In this document: piece by piece, positions 41,089 to 49,541 of the stretch
Layout: every line of letters starts with the position of its first letter
Numbering within the stretch: position 1 is the first letter of the stretch
Origin: an uncultured bacterium
Lineage (GTDB): Bacteria; Bacillota; Clostridia; Lachnospirales; Lachnospiraceae
Direction: 5' to 3'
Assembly (NCBI GenBank): GCA_905216215.1
Contig: CAJMSZ010000001.1
Coordinates: forward strand, 1 to 64,000
Length of the DNA: 64,000 nt
The notes under the pieces: generated by a model
Databases searched by the model: none
The model's input: the letters and a program-made list of their open reading frames with translations, nothing else
What the model was told of the DNA's origin: nothing
Position numbers and translations under genes: made by a program

Positions 41089-41178
41089 ATGTCAATCGAA
41101 CGTGTAAGAACTTATCTTTTATGGTCAACAAAACACCTGTTTTAATCGTCACAGCCGGGGATGCAAAGACTGGGATTA
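41089..41178 (+). pseudogene. Remnant of a YbaK/EbsC-type aminoacyl-tRNA deacylase gene
   Basis: A good ribosome site (AAAGAGGTAGAATC) precedes ATG at 41089 and MSIERVRTYL, the usual start of YbaK/EbsC proteins. The frame stops after 18 codons. In another frame, from 41121, FMVNKTPVLIVTAGDAK appears, which matches a segment normally about 40-50 residues further on in that family. An out-of-frame internal deletion and loss of the 3' two thirds have occurred. Intact relatives of about 160 residues hydrolyse mischarged Cys- or Ala-tRNA(Pro). The family match is from memory. Confidence 0.6.
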
Positions 41179-41200
41179 ATGAACCGAAAAGCAAACAGAA

Positions 41201-41262
41201 AAAATCCCTGCTACAGCATAAATTAGGGATTACCTCTTTTTCTTGCTACACGCAGGGATTTT
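41201..41262. terminator. Inverted repeat after the ybaK remnant
   Basis: AAAATCCCTGC (41201-41211) and GCAGGGATTTT (41252-41262) form an 11-bp perfect stem with a 40-nt loop. It probably terminates the former ybaK transcript. The rest of the 40915-41330 gap holds only the ybaK remnant and the upstream region of the response regulator gene. Confidence 0.55.
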
Positions 41263-41330
41263 CCTGTTTTATTTGATAGTTAGGATGAACACTATGACTT
41301 CTTAATTATCTTGATTTTTCTTCTATCGTT

Positions 41331-42131
41331 TTATGGTCTTAATCCCATTCCACCTTCCAGAGTAATTGTTTCTCCATTCATGTATTTAAAATCAGGAGAA
41401 GCAAGCTGAACGCACACGCGTCCGATTTCTTTTTCCACATCACCATAATGTCCTGCCGGTGGCATTTTTACATTTGCTTTAAATGCTTCTGGATATGCCT
41501 GCTGGAATTTTTCAAGCTGTGCAGTCCATGCCAGTGGGCATACAATATTTGCATTAATGCCATCTGGTCCCCATTCATTTGCTGCCACTCTGGTAAGTCC
41601 ACGGATTCCTTCTTTTGCTGCTGCATAAGCACACTGTCCATAGTTACCAAACAGTCCTGCTCCAGAAGCGAAGTTAATGACAGAACCTTTTGTTTCTTTC
41701 AGATACGGATAGCAGGCTTTCATATAATAAAACACTGCATAAAGTCCAGAATAAATTGCCAGATTAAATTGTTCTGTCGTATGGTCTACAATTGTTACCC
41801 CAGAAGCAGAAGCCTGGGCATTGTTAATCAATACATCAATTCTGCCAAATTCCTTAACCGCTTCTTCTACTACATGTTTTGCTGCAGCCTCATTATCTGC
41901 TCCGGCTTCTATATCTGCCTGCACAGGAAGCACTTTAATGCCATAAAGTCTTTCTAACTCCTCTTTCGCATCTTCCAGTTTCTTCACATTACGTCCGGTC
42001 AGAACCAGATTTGCGCCTTCCTTCGCATACGCAGTTGCAATACCATATCCGATGGAACCACAACTTCCATCGCTTAATGTGGCACGTCCACCACCAGTAA
42101 TAATCACTGTCTTTCCTTCAAAATATCCCAT
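41331..42131 (-). CDS. SDR-family dehydrogenase, 12alpha-hydroxysteroid dehydrogenase-like
   Basis: The 266-residue short-chain dehydrogenase has ITGGGRATLSDGSCGSIGYGIA, an extended cofactor loop. NNAQASASG (N103), S156 and the Y169-AAAK173 pair form the catalytic set. LVLTGRN after strand 2 suggests NADP use. Segments such as LINNAQASASG, GSVINFASGAGLFGN, YAAAKEGIRGL and SPDFKYMNGETITLEGGMG closely resemble the clostridial NADP-dependent 12alpha-HSDH as I remember it. That enzyme oxidises the 12-OH of cholate. A related general SDR cannot be excluded. The gene diverges from a MocR regulator. Confidence 0.72.
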   Translation of the reverse strand: MGYFEGKTVIITGGGRATLSDGSCGSIGYGIATAYAKEGANLVLTGRNVKKLEDAKEELERLYGIKVLPVQADIEAGADNEAAAKHVVEEAVKEFGRIDVLINNAQASASGVTIVDHTTEQFNLAIYSGLYAVFYYMKACYPYLKETKGSVINFASGAGLFGNYGQCAYAAAKEGIRGLTRVAANEWGPDGINANIVCPLAWTAQLEKFQQAYPEAFKANVKMPPAGHYGDVEKEIGRVCVQLASPDFKYMNGETITLEGGMGLRP

Positions 42132-42365
42132 ACTAAATAATCTCCTTCCAAAATATTAGAATTCTAAGTTTATTATTTTATGTAAAATACCTCAACTAAA
42201 ACCTTCTATGCCATTATATTATACCCTTTCTGGACTCTTTTAAATGTCCAACGCAAATATATAAAAAGAGTTCTATTTCTTTACTTTTGAGCCAAAAAAG
42301 TATAAAATAATACGAGCGGAAAGACTTGAATAATATGAACCGGAAAGGAAAAAAAGGTACGTTTT

Positions 42366-43766
42366 ATGCTTCTATATGATTTTGATAAAAGAAACGGAAT
42401 TTCAAAATATGAATATTTATATCGATGTTTAAAAGAAGATATTGTGACAGGCCGCATTGTACAAGGCTCCCGCATGCCTTCGAAACGCACCCTTGCTGAA
42501 GAGAATGGCATCAGTATCCGTACTGTATTAAATGCCTATGACCAGCTTGTCGTTGAGGGATACCTTGTGTCGAAGGAACGAAGTGGATACTATGTGGCAT
42601 CTGATTTTGATTCACCTTTTAGATACCAAAAGATAAATATCCCACTTCCGGCTCCCGAAGAAGATGAAGATTGGTTGGCTGATTTTACCACAAATACTAG
42701 TGTCTATGAAAAGTTTCCATTCTCTATATGGTCAAAAGTCATTCGTCAGGTACTTGGAGATTATCACAATCAGCTTGCCAAGCGGGGAGATTTTCTTGGA
42801 AGTCCAAGGCTGCGACAGGAAATTGCAAATTATTTATACCAGAACCGTAATATTCTGGTATCTCCTGACTGCATCGTTATCGGAACAGGAATTGAATACC
42901 TGTATTACAAGCTAATTGCCCTGCTTCCAGAGAATGCCATTTACACGGTGGAAAATCCCGGCTATAAGAAAATACGAATGATTTTCAAAGATCAACATGT
43001 AAACTGGGTTTCTACTTCTATGGATGAAAACGGAATTAACATGAAGAGTTTACGGGATTGTAAAGCCACCGTTGTTCATACTTCACCTGAGCACCACTAT
43101 CCACTTGGAACGGTTATGTCTGCCAGAAGAAGACAGGAGCTGTTGGCATGGCTCAGTGAGTCCGAAGACCACTATATTATTGAAGATGATTATGACTGTG
43201 AATTTCGTTATCATGGACATACTATTTCCGCCTTATACGGGATGGACCAAAACAGACGGGTCATTTATATGAACACCTTCAGCAAAACCATGACACCGGG
43301 TCTTCGAATCAGCTATATGATACTTCCACCGGATTTACTGGAAAAATATGTACGCACTGCCAACTTTTATTCCAATACCTCTTCGAATCTGGAGCAGGAA
43401 GCTCTGGCACGCTTCATACATGATGGATATTTTGAAAAACATTTGAACCGTATGCGTAAGTATTATCTGCAACAGGGCACTATCCTCAAGAGCGCTCTCC
43501 TGGATACCCCATCTATCCCCATTGTGGAAATCAGTGGAATCAATACCGGAACACATCTGCTTGTGAAGGTAAATACCACTTTAACTGATAAGGAAATAAA
43601 AAAACGGGCTGCCGTCCTGAAAATCAACCTGTGCTGTCTTTCGGAATTTTGTACCCAAAAAAAGCATCAATATGCTCACACACTGGTGCTGAACTATTCC
43701 AGTATGACGGAAGAACAAATTCAGAAAGTCGCTGCCTTGATGGGAAAGATATTTATTGTAAAATAA
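42366..43766 (+). CDS. MocR-type (GntR/aminotransferase) transcriptional regulator
   Basis: The 466-residue protein has an N-terminal GntR winged helix (YLYRCLKEDIVTGRIVQGSRMPSKRTLAEENGISIRTVLNAYDQLVVEGYL) and a fold-type I aminotransferase domain. IIEDDYDCEFRYHG and FSKTMTPGLRISYMI carry the PLP aspartate and lysine. Family members sense PLP or amino compounds (PdxR, GabR). It is transcribed divergently from the SDR gene with 234 bp between them, so it may control that gene. Its effector is unknown. Confidence 0.92.
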   Translation: MLLYDFDKRNGISKYEYLYRCLKEDIVTGRIVQGSRMPSKRTLAEENGISIRTVLNAYDQLVVEGYLVSKERSGYYVASDFDSPFRYQKINIPLPAPEEDEDWLADFTTNTSVYEKFPFSIWSKVIRQVLGDYHNQLAKRGDFLGSPRLRQEIANYLYQNRNILVSPDCIVIGTGIEYLYYKLIALLPENAIYTVENPGYKKIRMIFKDQHVNWVSTSMDENGINMKSLRDCKATVVHTSPEHHYPLGTVMSARRRQELLAWLSESEDHYIIEDDYDCEFRYHGHTISALYGMDQNRRVIYMNTFSKTMTPGLRISYMILPPDLLEKYVRTANFYSNTSSNLEQEALARFIHDGYFEKHLNRMRKYYLQQGTILKSALLDTPSIPIVEISGINTGTHLLVKVNTTLTDKEIKKRAAVLKINLCCLSEFCTQKKHQYAHTLVLNYSSMTEEQIQKVAALMGKIFIVK

Positions 43767-43829
43767 AGTTAAATCATGTCTGCATAAAGGATGAATTTTC
43801 TCCAAATGCAGAAGTTTTTCCTAAAAGTT

Positions 43830-43858
43830 TCGGGTGACTGATTAGCCACCCGGTTTTC
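43830..43858 (+). terminator. Terminator after the mocR gene
   Basis: CGGGTG (43831-43836) and CACCCG (43847-43852), with inner CT/AG pairing and GTTTTC after it, lie between convergent mocR and rlmH. Confidence 0.6.
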
Positions 43859-43902
43859 ATTACTTATTATTTTTTGATATCAATCTAATGAACGCAATCT
43901 AC

Positions 43903-44382
43903 CTACTTATGATAGGGTTCCCCCGAAATAATACGATAGCTTCGATATATCTGCTCCAACAATATAACGCGCATCAACTGATGCGGAAACGTCATTCTGG
44001 AAAAGCTTAGGGCAAAGTCAGACCGCTTCAGAACCTCATCCCCCAGACCGATAGAACCTCCAATTACAAAGATAATGTGGCTTTTTCCCTGAATTCCAAG
44101 CGTATCAATCTTATCCGCCAGTTCTTCCGAAGACAGTAATTTTCCGCCTATCTCCAAGGTAACCACAAATGCATCTTCTTTCATGTATTTCAGGAGTCTT
44201 TCTGCCTCTTTTGCCCGAATTGCCTGTTCTACATTCTCACTGGCATGATCTGGTGTTTTCTCATCCGGCACTTCAATGACTTCTAATTTACAATATTTGC
44301 TGAGACGCTTACTGTATTCTGCAATGGCATCTTTTAAATATTTTTCTTTTATCTTTCCAACGGTTAAAACTGTAATTTTCAT
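43903..44382 (-). CDS. rlmH: 23S rRNA (pseudouridine-1915-N3)-methyltransferase
   Basis: The 159-residue SPOUT methyltransferase is full length. LTVGKIKEKYLKDAI at the start, FVIGGSIGLGDEVLKRSDFALSFS (the knotted AdoMet site), PHQLMRVILLEQIYRSYRI and the terminal YHK are diagnostic. It methylates pseudouridine 1915 of 23S rRNA on the assembled ribosome. It lies 3 bp after the deaminase gene. Confidence 0.97.
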   Translation of the reverse strand: MKITVLTVGKIKEKYLKDAIAEYSKRLSKYCKLEVIEVPDEKTPDHASENVEQAIRAKEAERLLKYMKEDAFVVTLEIGGKLLSSEELADKIDTLGIQGKSHIIFVIGGSIGLGDEVLKRSDFALSFSRMTFPHQLMRVILLEQIYRSYRIISGEPYHK

Positions 44383-44385
44383 TGC

Positions 44386-44877
44386 CTAGTAACCCAGAGC
44401 CCCTTCCAGTGATTCGTCATTATCTATCCAGTCAGAAACCTCTACCATACGGTATTCATCCTTGGTATCACGAATATAGACTTTCTCGATTCCTGCGTTA
44501 ATAATCTGGCGTTTGCACATAGAACAACTGTTAGCATTCTGCACATAATCTCCTGTATCCATCTCTATCCCCACCAGATAAAGGGAACTACCAATCATCT
44601 TGTCTCGTGATGCGCTGATAATGGCATTTGCCTCCGCATGAACACTACGACAAAGCTCATATCTTTCTCCTCTTGGCACATTCAGTTTCTGTCTGATACA
44701 TACCCCCAAATCGGAACAATTCTTCCGGCCTCTGGGCGCGCCTACATAACCCGTGGAAATAACTTCATCATTTTTTACGATTACGGCACCATATCTTCTT
44801 CGTAGACAGGTTCCTCTTTGTGATACCATTTCTGCTAAGTCCAGATAGTAATTGATTTTATCTCTACGTTCCATCAT
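44386..44877 (-). CDS. Deoxycytidylate deaminase (ComEB-like)
   Basis: The 163-residue zinc deaminase has HAEANAI (zinc His and catalytic Glu) and SCSMCKRQIINAGIEKVYI (zinc cysteines). The usual PCxxC is SCxxC here. CLRRRYGAVIVKNDEVISTGYVGAPRG is the conserved N-terminal block of dCMP deaminases. It turns dCMP into dUMP for thymidylate synthesis. Two adjacent ATGs follow GAGGAAAA and either may start. Confidence 0.9.
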   Translation of the reverse strand: MMERRDKINYYLDLAEMVSQRGTCLRRRYGAVIVKNDEVISTGYVGAPRGRKNCSDLGVCIRQKLNVPRGERYELCRSVHAEANAIISASRDKMIGSSLYLVGIEMDTGDYVQNANSCSMCKRQIINAGIEKVYIRDTKDEYRMVEVSDWIDNDESLEGALGY

Positions 44878-44923
44878 TTTTCCTCACTTGGCTTCCACTA
44901 AAAAAGTCCATCTAATTTTTATT

Positions 44924-45586
44924 CTATGCCTGACAGTTCAAGATAACTTCTGCAATCTGTCCTGCCTTTGCAACAATATAGTCCGCTCCTGCTGCTTCTA
45001 ACTCCGCTCTGTCTCCATAACCATACAATACACCCATAGAGGCAACCTGATTTTTCTTTGCTCCCAGAATGTCATGCTCCCGGTCTCCGACCATCAGCAC
45101 TTGGGGTTTCATTTCTTCTGTGACACCCAGTTTTGTAAGAGCATTACGCATAATATCCGCTTTGGCAACCAGAGATTCATCCATAGAAGCACCACAGATA
45201 ACATCAAAATACCCGTCAAATTCGAAATGTTCTGCAATCTGTCTGGCAAACTTTTCCGGTTTCGATGTTGCCATTGCAAGCTTTCTTCCGTTTTCCTTCA
45301 GCATCTGAAAACTTTCTGTAATTCCCCCGTAAACTTCATTCTCGAAGATACCACCATTGGTATAATATTCACGGTAACAGCAAATAGCTTCTTCTGCGCG
45401 TTCCTTACTCATACCAAAATATTTCTGAAAGGACTCCAGAAGTGGTGGCCCGATAAATCTCCGTAGAACACTGGTATCCGGCACTTCATATCCCATCTTT
45501 TTTACCGCATAGGCAACAGAATTCATAATTCCCGGTCCCGATTCTGTGATGGTTCCGTCTAAATCAAATAAAATATACTGATACAT
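44924..45586 (-). CDS. HAD-family hydrolase (phosphoglycolate phosphatase-like)
   Basis: The 220-residue HAD superfamily phosphatase has DLDGTITESG as motif I, ATSKP as motif II, the later lysine region and GDREHDILGAKKN as motif IV. A helical C1 cap sits between residues 15 and 80. Substrates of this subgroup include phosphoglycolate, 5'-nucleotides and pyrophosphate. The sequence alone cannot choose between them. Confidence 0.9.
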   Translation of the reverse strand: MYQYILFDLDGTITESGPGIMNSVAYAVKKMGYEVPDTSVLRRFIGPPLLESFQKYFGMSKERAEEAICCYREYYTNGGIFENEVYGGITESFQMLKENGRKLAMATSKPEKFARQIAEHFEFDGYFDVICGASMDESLVAKADIMRNALTKLGVTEEMKPQVLMVGDREHDILGAKKNQVASMGVLYGYGDRAELEAAGADYIVAKAGQIAEVILNCQA

Positions 45587-45624
45587 ATTTTTTATCCTTT
45601 AATTCTTTCATCTTTTATATTTTG

Positions 45625-47007
45625 TTATTGGTCTGACAGATATTCATGAATACCCCGGGCTGCATCCTTTCCTGCACCCATGGCAAGAATGACAGTCGCT
45701 GCTCCTGTCACTGCGTCTCCACCGGCATACACACCTTCTTTGGAAGTTTTTCCATTTTCATCTGCCACAATACATTTCCACTGATTGATTGCCAGTCCTT
45801 CTGTAGTGGAAGCAATCAGTGGATTGGGAGAGGTTCCAAGGGACATAATCACTGTATCCACATCTAATACGAACTCAGAATCCGGAATTTCTGTTGGACG
45901 CCTTCTTCCTGACTCATCTGCCTCTGTCAGTTCCATTTTCACACACTTAATGCCACGAACCCATCCATCTTTTTCTACAATTTCAATCGGATTGGTCAGA
46001 ATATCAAAAATGACCCCTTCTTCTTTTGCATGATGCACTTCTTCTGCACGTGCAGGCAGCTCTTCCTCACTTCTACGGTATACAATGTGTACCTCAGCAC
46101 CCAGACGAAGAGCTGTTCTTGCAGCATCCATAGCTACATTTCCACCACCAACAACAGCCACTTTCTTTCCACCGATGATTGGAGTATCGTAGTCTTCTTT
46201 TGACGCCTTCATCAAATTGCTTCGTGTCAGGTATTCGTTAGCCGAGAACACACCATTGGCATTTTCACCCGGTATTCCCATGAATTTCGGAAGTCCTGCT
46301 CCCGAACCGATGAATACCGCTTCAAATCCTTCTTCCTCAATTAACTGGTCTATAGTTGTGGATTTTCCAATCACAACATTAGTTTCAAAATTCACACCTA
46401 ATTCTTTTACTTTTTGTATCTCTTTGGCTACTACTTTTTCCTTTGGAAGACGGAATTCCGGAATTCCATACACCAGAACACCCCCAAGCTCATGAAGAGC
46501 CTCGAATACAGTTACATCATATCCCAACTTTGCAAGGTCTCCCGCACAGGTCAGACCAGAAGGGCCTGAACCTATAATTGCCACCTTGTGTCCGTTCTTT
46601 TTCTCTGCCTTTACCGGTTTTATATCATTTTCCAAAGCATAATCTGCCACAAACCGTTCCAGCTTACCAATGGCAAGTGCATCCCCTTTCATTCCACGGA
46701 TACACCGTCCTTCACACTGAGACTCCTGAGGGCAGACACGTCCGCAGACTGCTGGAAGTGCCGAAGATTCACCGATGATCCGATATGCCTCTTCAAAATC
46801 TCCCGCCTTAATTGCACTGATAAATCCGGGAATATTGATTCCAACCGGACAGCCTTTTATACACTGGGCATTCTTACATCCAATACACCTGGATGCTTCA
46901 CACATTGCTTCTTCCTGATTGTATCCATGGCACACTTCTTCAAAATTCGCAGCCCGCACTTTAGGGTCCTGCTCCCTTACCGGGATGCGTTCTAATACAT
47001 TTGCCAT
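45625..47007 (-). CDS. nfnB: NADPH-binding subunit of NADH-dependent ferredoxin:NADP+ oxidoreductase (NfnB) / GltA-like
   Basis: The 460-residue iron-sulfur flavoprotein has N-terminal CIGCKNAQCIKGCP and CGRVCPQESQCEGRC (two 4Fe-4S clusters). The FAD-binding GSGPSGLTCAGDLAKLGYDVTVFEA and NADP-binding VGGGNVAMDAARTALRLG follow. It pairs with the upstream FAD/NAD subunit, sharing TAATG. This pair is the layout of NfnAB, which bifurcates electrons between ferredoxin, NADH and NADPH. Databases often call it glutamate synthase small chain, but no GltB large subunit is present. Confidence 0.88.
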   Translation of the reverse strand: MANVLERIPVREQDPKVRAANFEEVCHGYNQEEAMCEASRCIGCKNAQCIKGCPVGINIPGFISAIKAGDFEEAYRIIGESSALPAVCGRVCPQESQCEGRCIRGMKGDALAIGKLERFVADYALENDIKPVKAEKKNGHKVAIIGSGPSGLTCAGDLAKLGYDVTVFEALHELGGVLVYGIPEFRLPKEKVVAKEIQKVKELGVNFETNVVIGKSTTIDQLIEEEGFEAVFIGSGAGLPKFMGIPGENANGVFSANEYLTRSNLMKASKEDYDTPIIGGKKVAVVGGGNVAMDAARTALRLGAEVHIVYRRSEEELPARAEEVHHAKEEGVIFDILTNPIEIVEKDGWVRGIKCVKMELTEADESGRRRPTEIPDSEFVLDVDTVIMSLGTSPNPLIASTTEGLAINQWKCIVADENGKTSKEGVYAGGDAVTGAATVILAMGAGKDAARGIHEYLSDQ

Positions 47008-47894
47008 TATTCTTCACCTCCACACCATCCGCATCCGCCATGATGAGTTGCACCTTCCTGCCATCTAAGCATAGCTCTGCCCTCTTCGGTTTTATACATG
47101 GCCTGCCTTTTCATAGCCTGGTCAAAATCAACCAGATGACCATCAAATTCCGGTCCATCCACGCAGGCAAACTTCACTTCATCTCCAACCTGCAATCTGC
47201 ATGCTCCGCACATTCCGGTTCCATCGACCATGATTGGATTCATACTTACAATGGTCTTGATTCCAAGCTTTTTCGTAAGCAGACAAACAAACTTCATCAT
47301 AATCATAGGTCCGATTGCCACACAGACATCATAATGGTTCCCGGCTGCTGCCAGTTCTTCTATCTTTCCGGTAACCATTCCTGCATAACCATACGAACCA
47401 TCATCTGTACATGGGTAATAATTTCCGGCCACTGCGTTCATCTGTTCTTCCAGTATGATGTAATCCTTACTTCTCGCGCCGATAATTACATCCACGTCCA
47501 CTCCGTGTTCCTTCATCCATTTTACCTGCGGATATACGGGGGCTGCACCAACACCCCCTCCCACAAACAGAATTTTCATATTTTTTAGTTTTTCAATATC
47601 TATATCTAGGAGTTCTGAAGCACATCCCAAGGGACCTGCTACATCATGAAAATAATCTCCTTCGTTCAAACAGGCCATCTTCTCTGTGGATAAGCCAACA
47701 CTTTGAAATACTATGGTAACAATTCCTTCTTCTCTATCGTAATCACAAATAGTGAGTGGTATACGCTCACCTTCTTTTCCTATCTTCACAATAACAAATT
47801 GCCCCGGTTCACAATGTTTTGCAACACGTGGTGCCTCTATATCCATAAGAAAAACCTTATCTGCAAGTTTTCTTGCCTTTCTGACCTTGTACAT
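47007..47894 (-). CDS. nfnA: FAD/NAD- and 2Fe-2S-binding subunit (NfnA / PyrK-SudB like)
   Basis: The protein of about 295 residues has RIPLTICDYD (FAD binding), FVGGGVGAAPVYPQVKWMKEHG (NAD binding) and a 2Fe-2S site MCGACRLQVGDEVKFACVDG. A Cys-rich tail GGCGWCGGEE follows. The ATG at 47892-47894 follows GAGGCGAAAGGCT. It overlaps nfnB by one base. Together they should link the NADH/ferredoxin pool to NADPH. Confidence 0.88.
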   Translation of the reverse strand: MYKVRKARKLADKVFLMDIEAPRVAKHCEPGQFVIVKIGKEGERIPLTICDYDREEGIVTIVFQSVGLSTEKMACLNEGDYFHDVAGPLGCASELLDIDIEKLKNMKILFVGGGVGAAPVYPQVKWMKEHGVDVDVIIGARSKDYIILEEQMNAVAGNYYPCTDDGSYGYAGMVTGKIEELAAAGNHYDVCVAIGPMIMMKFVCLLTKKLGIKTIVSMNPIMVDGTGMCGACRLQVGDEVKFACVDGPEFDGHLVDFDQAMKRQAMYKTEEGRAMLRWQEGATHHGGCGWCGGEE

Positions 47895-47934
47895 AGCCTT
47901 TCGCCTCTTTTCCTTTCCATTTCCGTTAACTTCT

Positions 47935-47963
47935 ATCATAAAATATCTAACTGTAAATAGCAA
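47935..47963 (-). promoter_or_regulatory. Promoter of nfnAB
   Basis: TTGCTA (47958-47963) and TATGAT (47935-47940), read on the minus strand, are 17 bp apart. Confidence 0.6.
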
Positions 47964-47984
47964 GAATCGTTAAGAATTAATCAT

Positions 47985-48025
47985 TAAAAAGAGTATACAC
48001 CACCATTTAGACTGTGTATACTCCT
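47985..48025 (-). terminator. Terminator after the zinc-ribbon/TPR gene
   Basis: GAGTATACAC (47991-48000) and GTGTATACTC (48014-48023) form a 10-bp stem, followed on the minus strand by TTTTT. Confidence 0.78.
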
Positions 48026-48064
48026 TTAATTAACTTATTTATTCAACTGTAACAATTTTTATTA

Positions 48065-49429
48065 CTAATCCTCCGATAGGATTAATTCATAATTTCGCTT
48101 TGTCACATCACTATAACGTTCTTTAGAATCCATCAGAACTACATTCAGGAACGTATTTCCTTCTGGCATTGAAAACGGACCTGTATACTGAATCCTTGTG
48201 CCGGATGTCTTAGGGTCTGTTCCATCTGTGGTATAGTATGCCGTATATCCGTCCGGTACAACAATCTTAATCTCCTGATTTTCTTCGTAATGACCAGTAG
48301 ATGGGGTTACGGATGGTGCCGCTTCAATTGGAAATTCAACCGTATATACCTTCTTGACAACAAGACTTGGTATCCCCTTTTTATTAACCGAAATTGCCCT
48401 TACTTCCGTCTGTCCCTCATCTAACTTAATCGCCTCTGTATACTTCTCGCTGGCGGTAGTTGGATCTGTTCCATCCGTGGTATAATAAATCGCTTCCTCA
48501 TCACTGGTAAGTTCCAGCGCCTGTACTTCATCATAGACATTCTTTTCATCCAGACTGAATTCCGGTTCAGAAGACTGGTAATCTTTCAAAGCTTTCTTCA
48601 CATCATCTGATACGCACGCTTCTATGAGTGGCATAACCTTTGTTTCCTGTTCGGTTTCTACATAGAAAAGTATGGCTGCCTCATAAATCTTTGCATTCGT
48701 CGGCTGTGCAGCGATGGCATCCAGGAAAACTGCCTCTGCTTTGTCCTGATCACCCTGTGCCAGATAGACCTCTGCCAGACCTGTATATGCCTCACTACGG
48801 GTCTTCTTCTTCGCAATAGCTTTCTCAAACTGTGTCTCTGCTTTGGAATATTCCTTTTTATCCAGATAGCTATATGCACTGTTCACTCTTCCTGTATAAG
48901 AAGTCCGATACAGAAAGATACTCATTCCTGCCACTGCCAGAATAACCAGTACAATGCACAAAATTAATCTCTGTTTTTTCTTTTTTGCCCTCTGCCTCTT
49001 CTTCTCAGCCTTTCTTCTTCTTGCTTCGCGCTGTTCGCGTGAAATATCCTGTTCTGAACCTCTGCTTTTCGAACTGACGCCTTTTCCACTGGAACTTCCA
49101 TTTTTCCCTTTGGCACCAGAACCCGGATTTCGTTCGCTGACACCGGCCACATTTACACTCTGACCAGTTCCAACATTCTTCCGATAAGGTCTGTTTTCTG
49201 CGGAAGTTCTACCTGTATTTTTTGGGTTTTCTTTTCTGCTATTATTGTATTTTTCCAATTGTTCTTGATTTATATTAATTTTCAAAGTCTCACTGATTGC
49301 ACCCTTAACCTGCTCAGTCAAAACATCATCCAATGGATTATAATCAGGTACAATTTGAACTTCGCAACCGCAGACCGGGCAAACAAGATGATTATCTGAA
49401 AGCTCTGCTCCACAATTCCTGCATTTCAT
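48065..49429 (-). CDS. Zinc-ribbon membrane protein with TPR and two chitobiase-C-like repeats
   Basis: The 454-residue protein has an N-terminal double-CxxC zinc ribbon (CRNCG..CPVCGC), a long basic low-complexity linker (about 70-155) and one membrane helix (RLILCIVLVILAVAGMSIFLY). A TPR region follows (AYSYLDKKEYSKAETQFEKAI, AYTGLAEVYLAQGDQDKAEAVF), then two CHB_HEX_C-like beta repeats, each with YYTTDGTDP. The topology is cytoplasmic zinc ribbon and extracellular TPR and beta domains. Its role is unknown, perhaps envelope scaffolding. It lies downstream of ftsK/spoIIIE on the same strand. Confidence 0.85.
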   Translation of the reverse strand: MKCRNCGAELSDNHLVCPVCGCEVQIVPDYNPLDDVLTEQVKGAISETLKININQEQLEKYNNSRKENPKNTGRTSAENRPYRKNVGTGQSVNVAGVSERNPGSGAKGKNGSSSGKGVSSKSRGSEQDISREQREARRRKAEKKRQRAKKKKQRLILCIVLVILAVAGMSIFLYRTSYTGRVNSAYSYLDKKEYSKAETQFEKAIAKKKTRSEAYTGLAEVYLAQGDQDKAEAVFLDAIAAQPTNAKIYEAAILFYVETEQETKVMPLIEACVSDDVKKALKDYQSSEPEFSLDEKNVYDEVQALELTSDEEAIYYTTDGTDPTTASEKYTEAIKLDEGQTEVRAISVNKKGIPSLVVKKVYTVEFPIEAAPSVTPSTGHYEENQEIKIVVPDGYTAYYTTDGTDPKTSGTRIQYTGPFSMPEGNTFLNVVLMDSKERYSDVTKRNYELILSED

Positions 49430-49541
49430 ATCTGTTCTCCTTTTTCCAGCAACATCTATATAAGTATATGAATCATATCAAAAATTCTTTTTATAACTTT
49501 TCCATTATACTTCATATAGCACATATATGCAAGTCTCGCTT

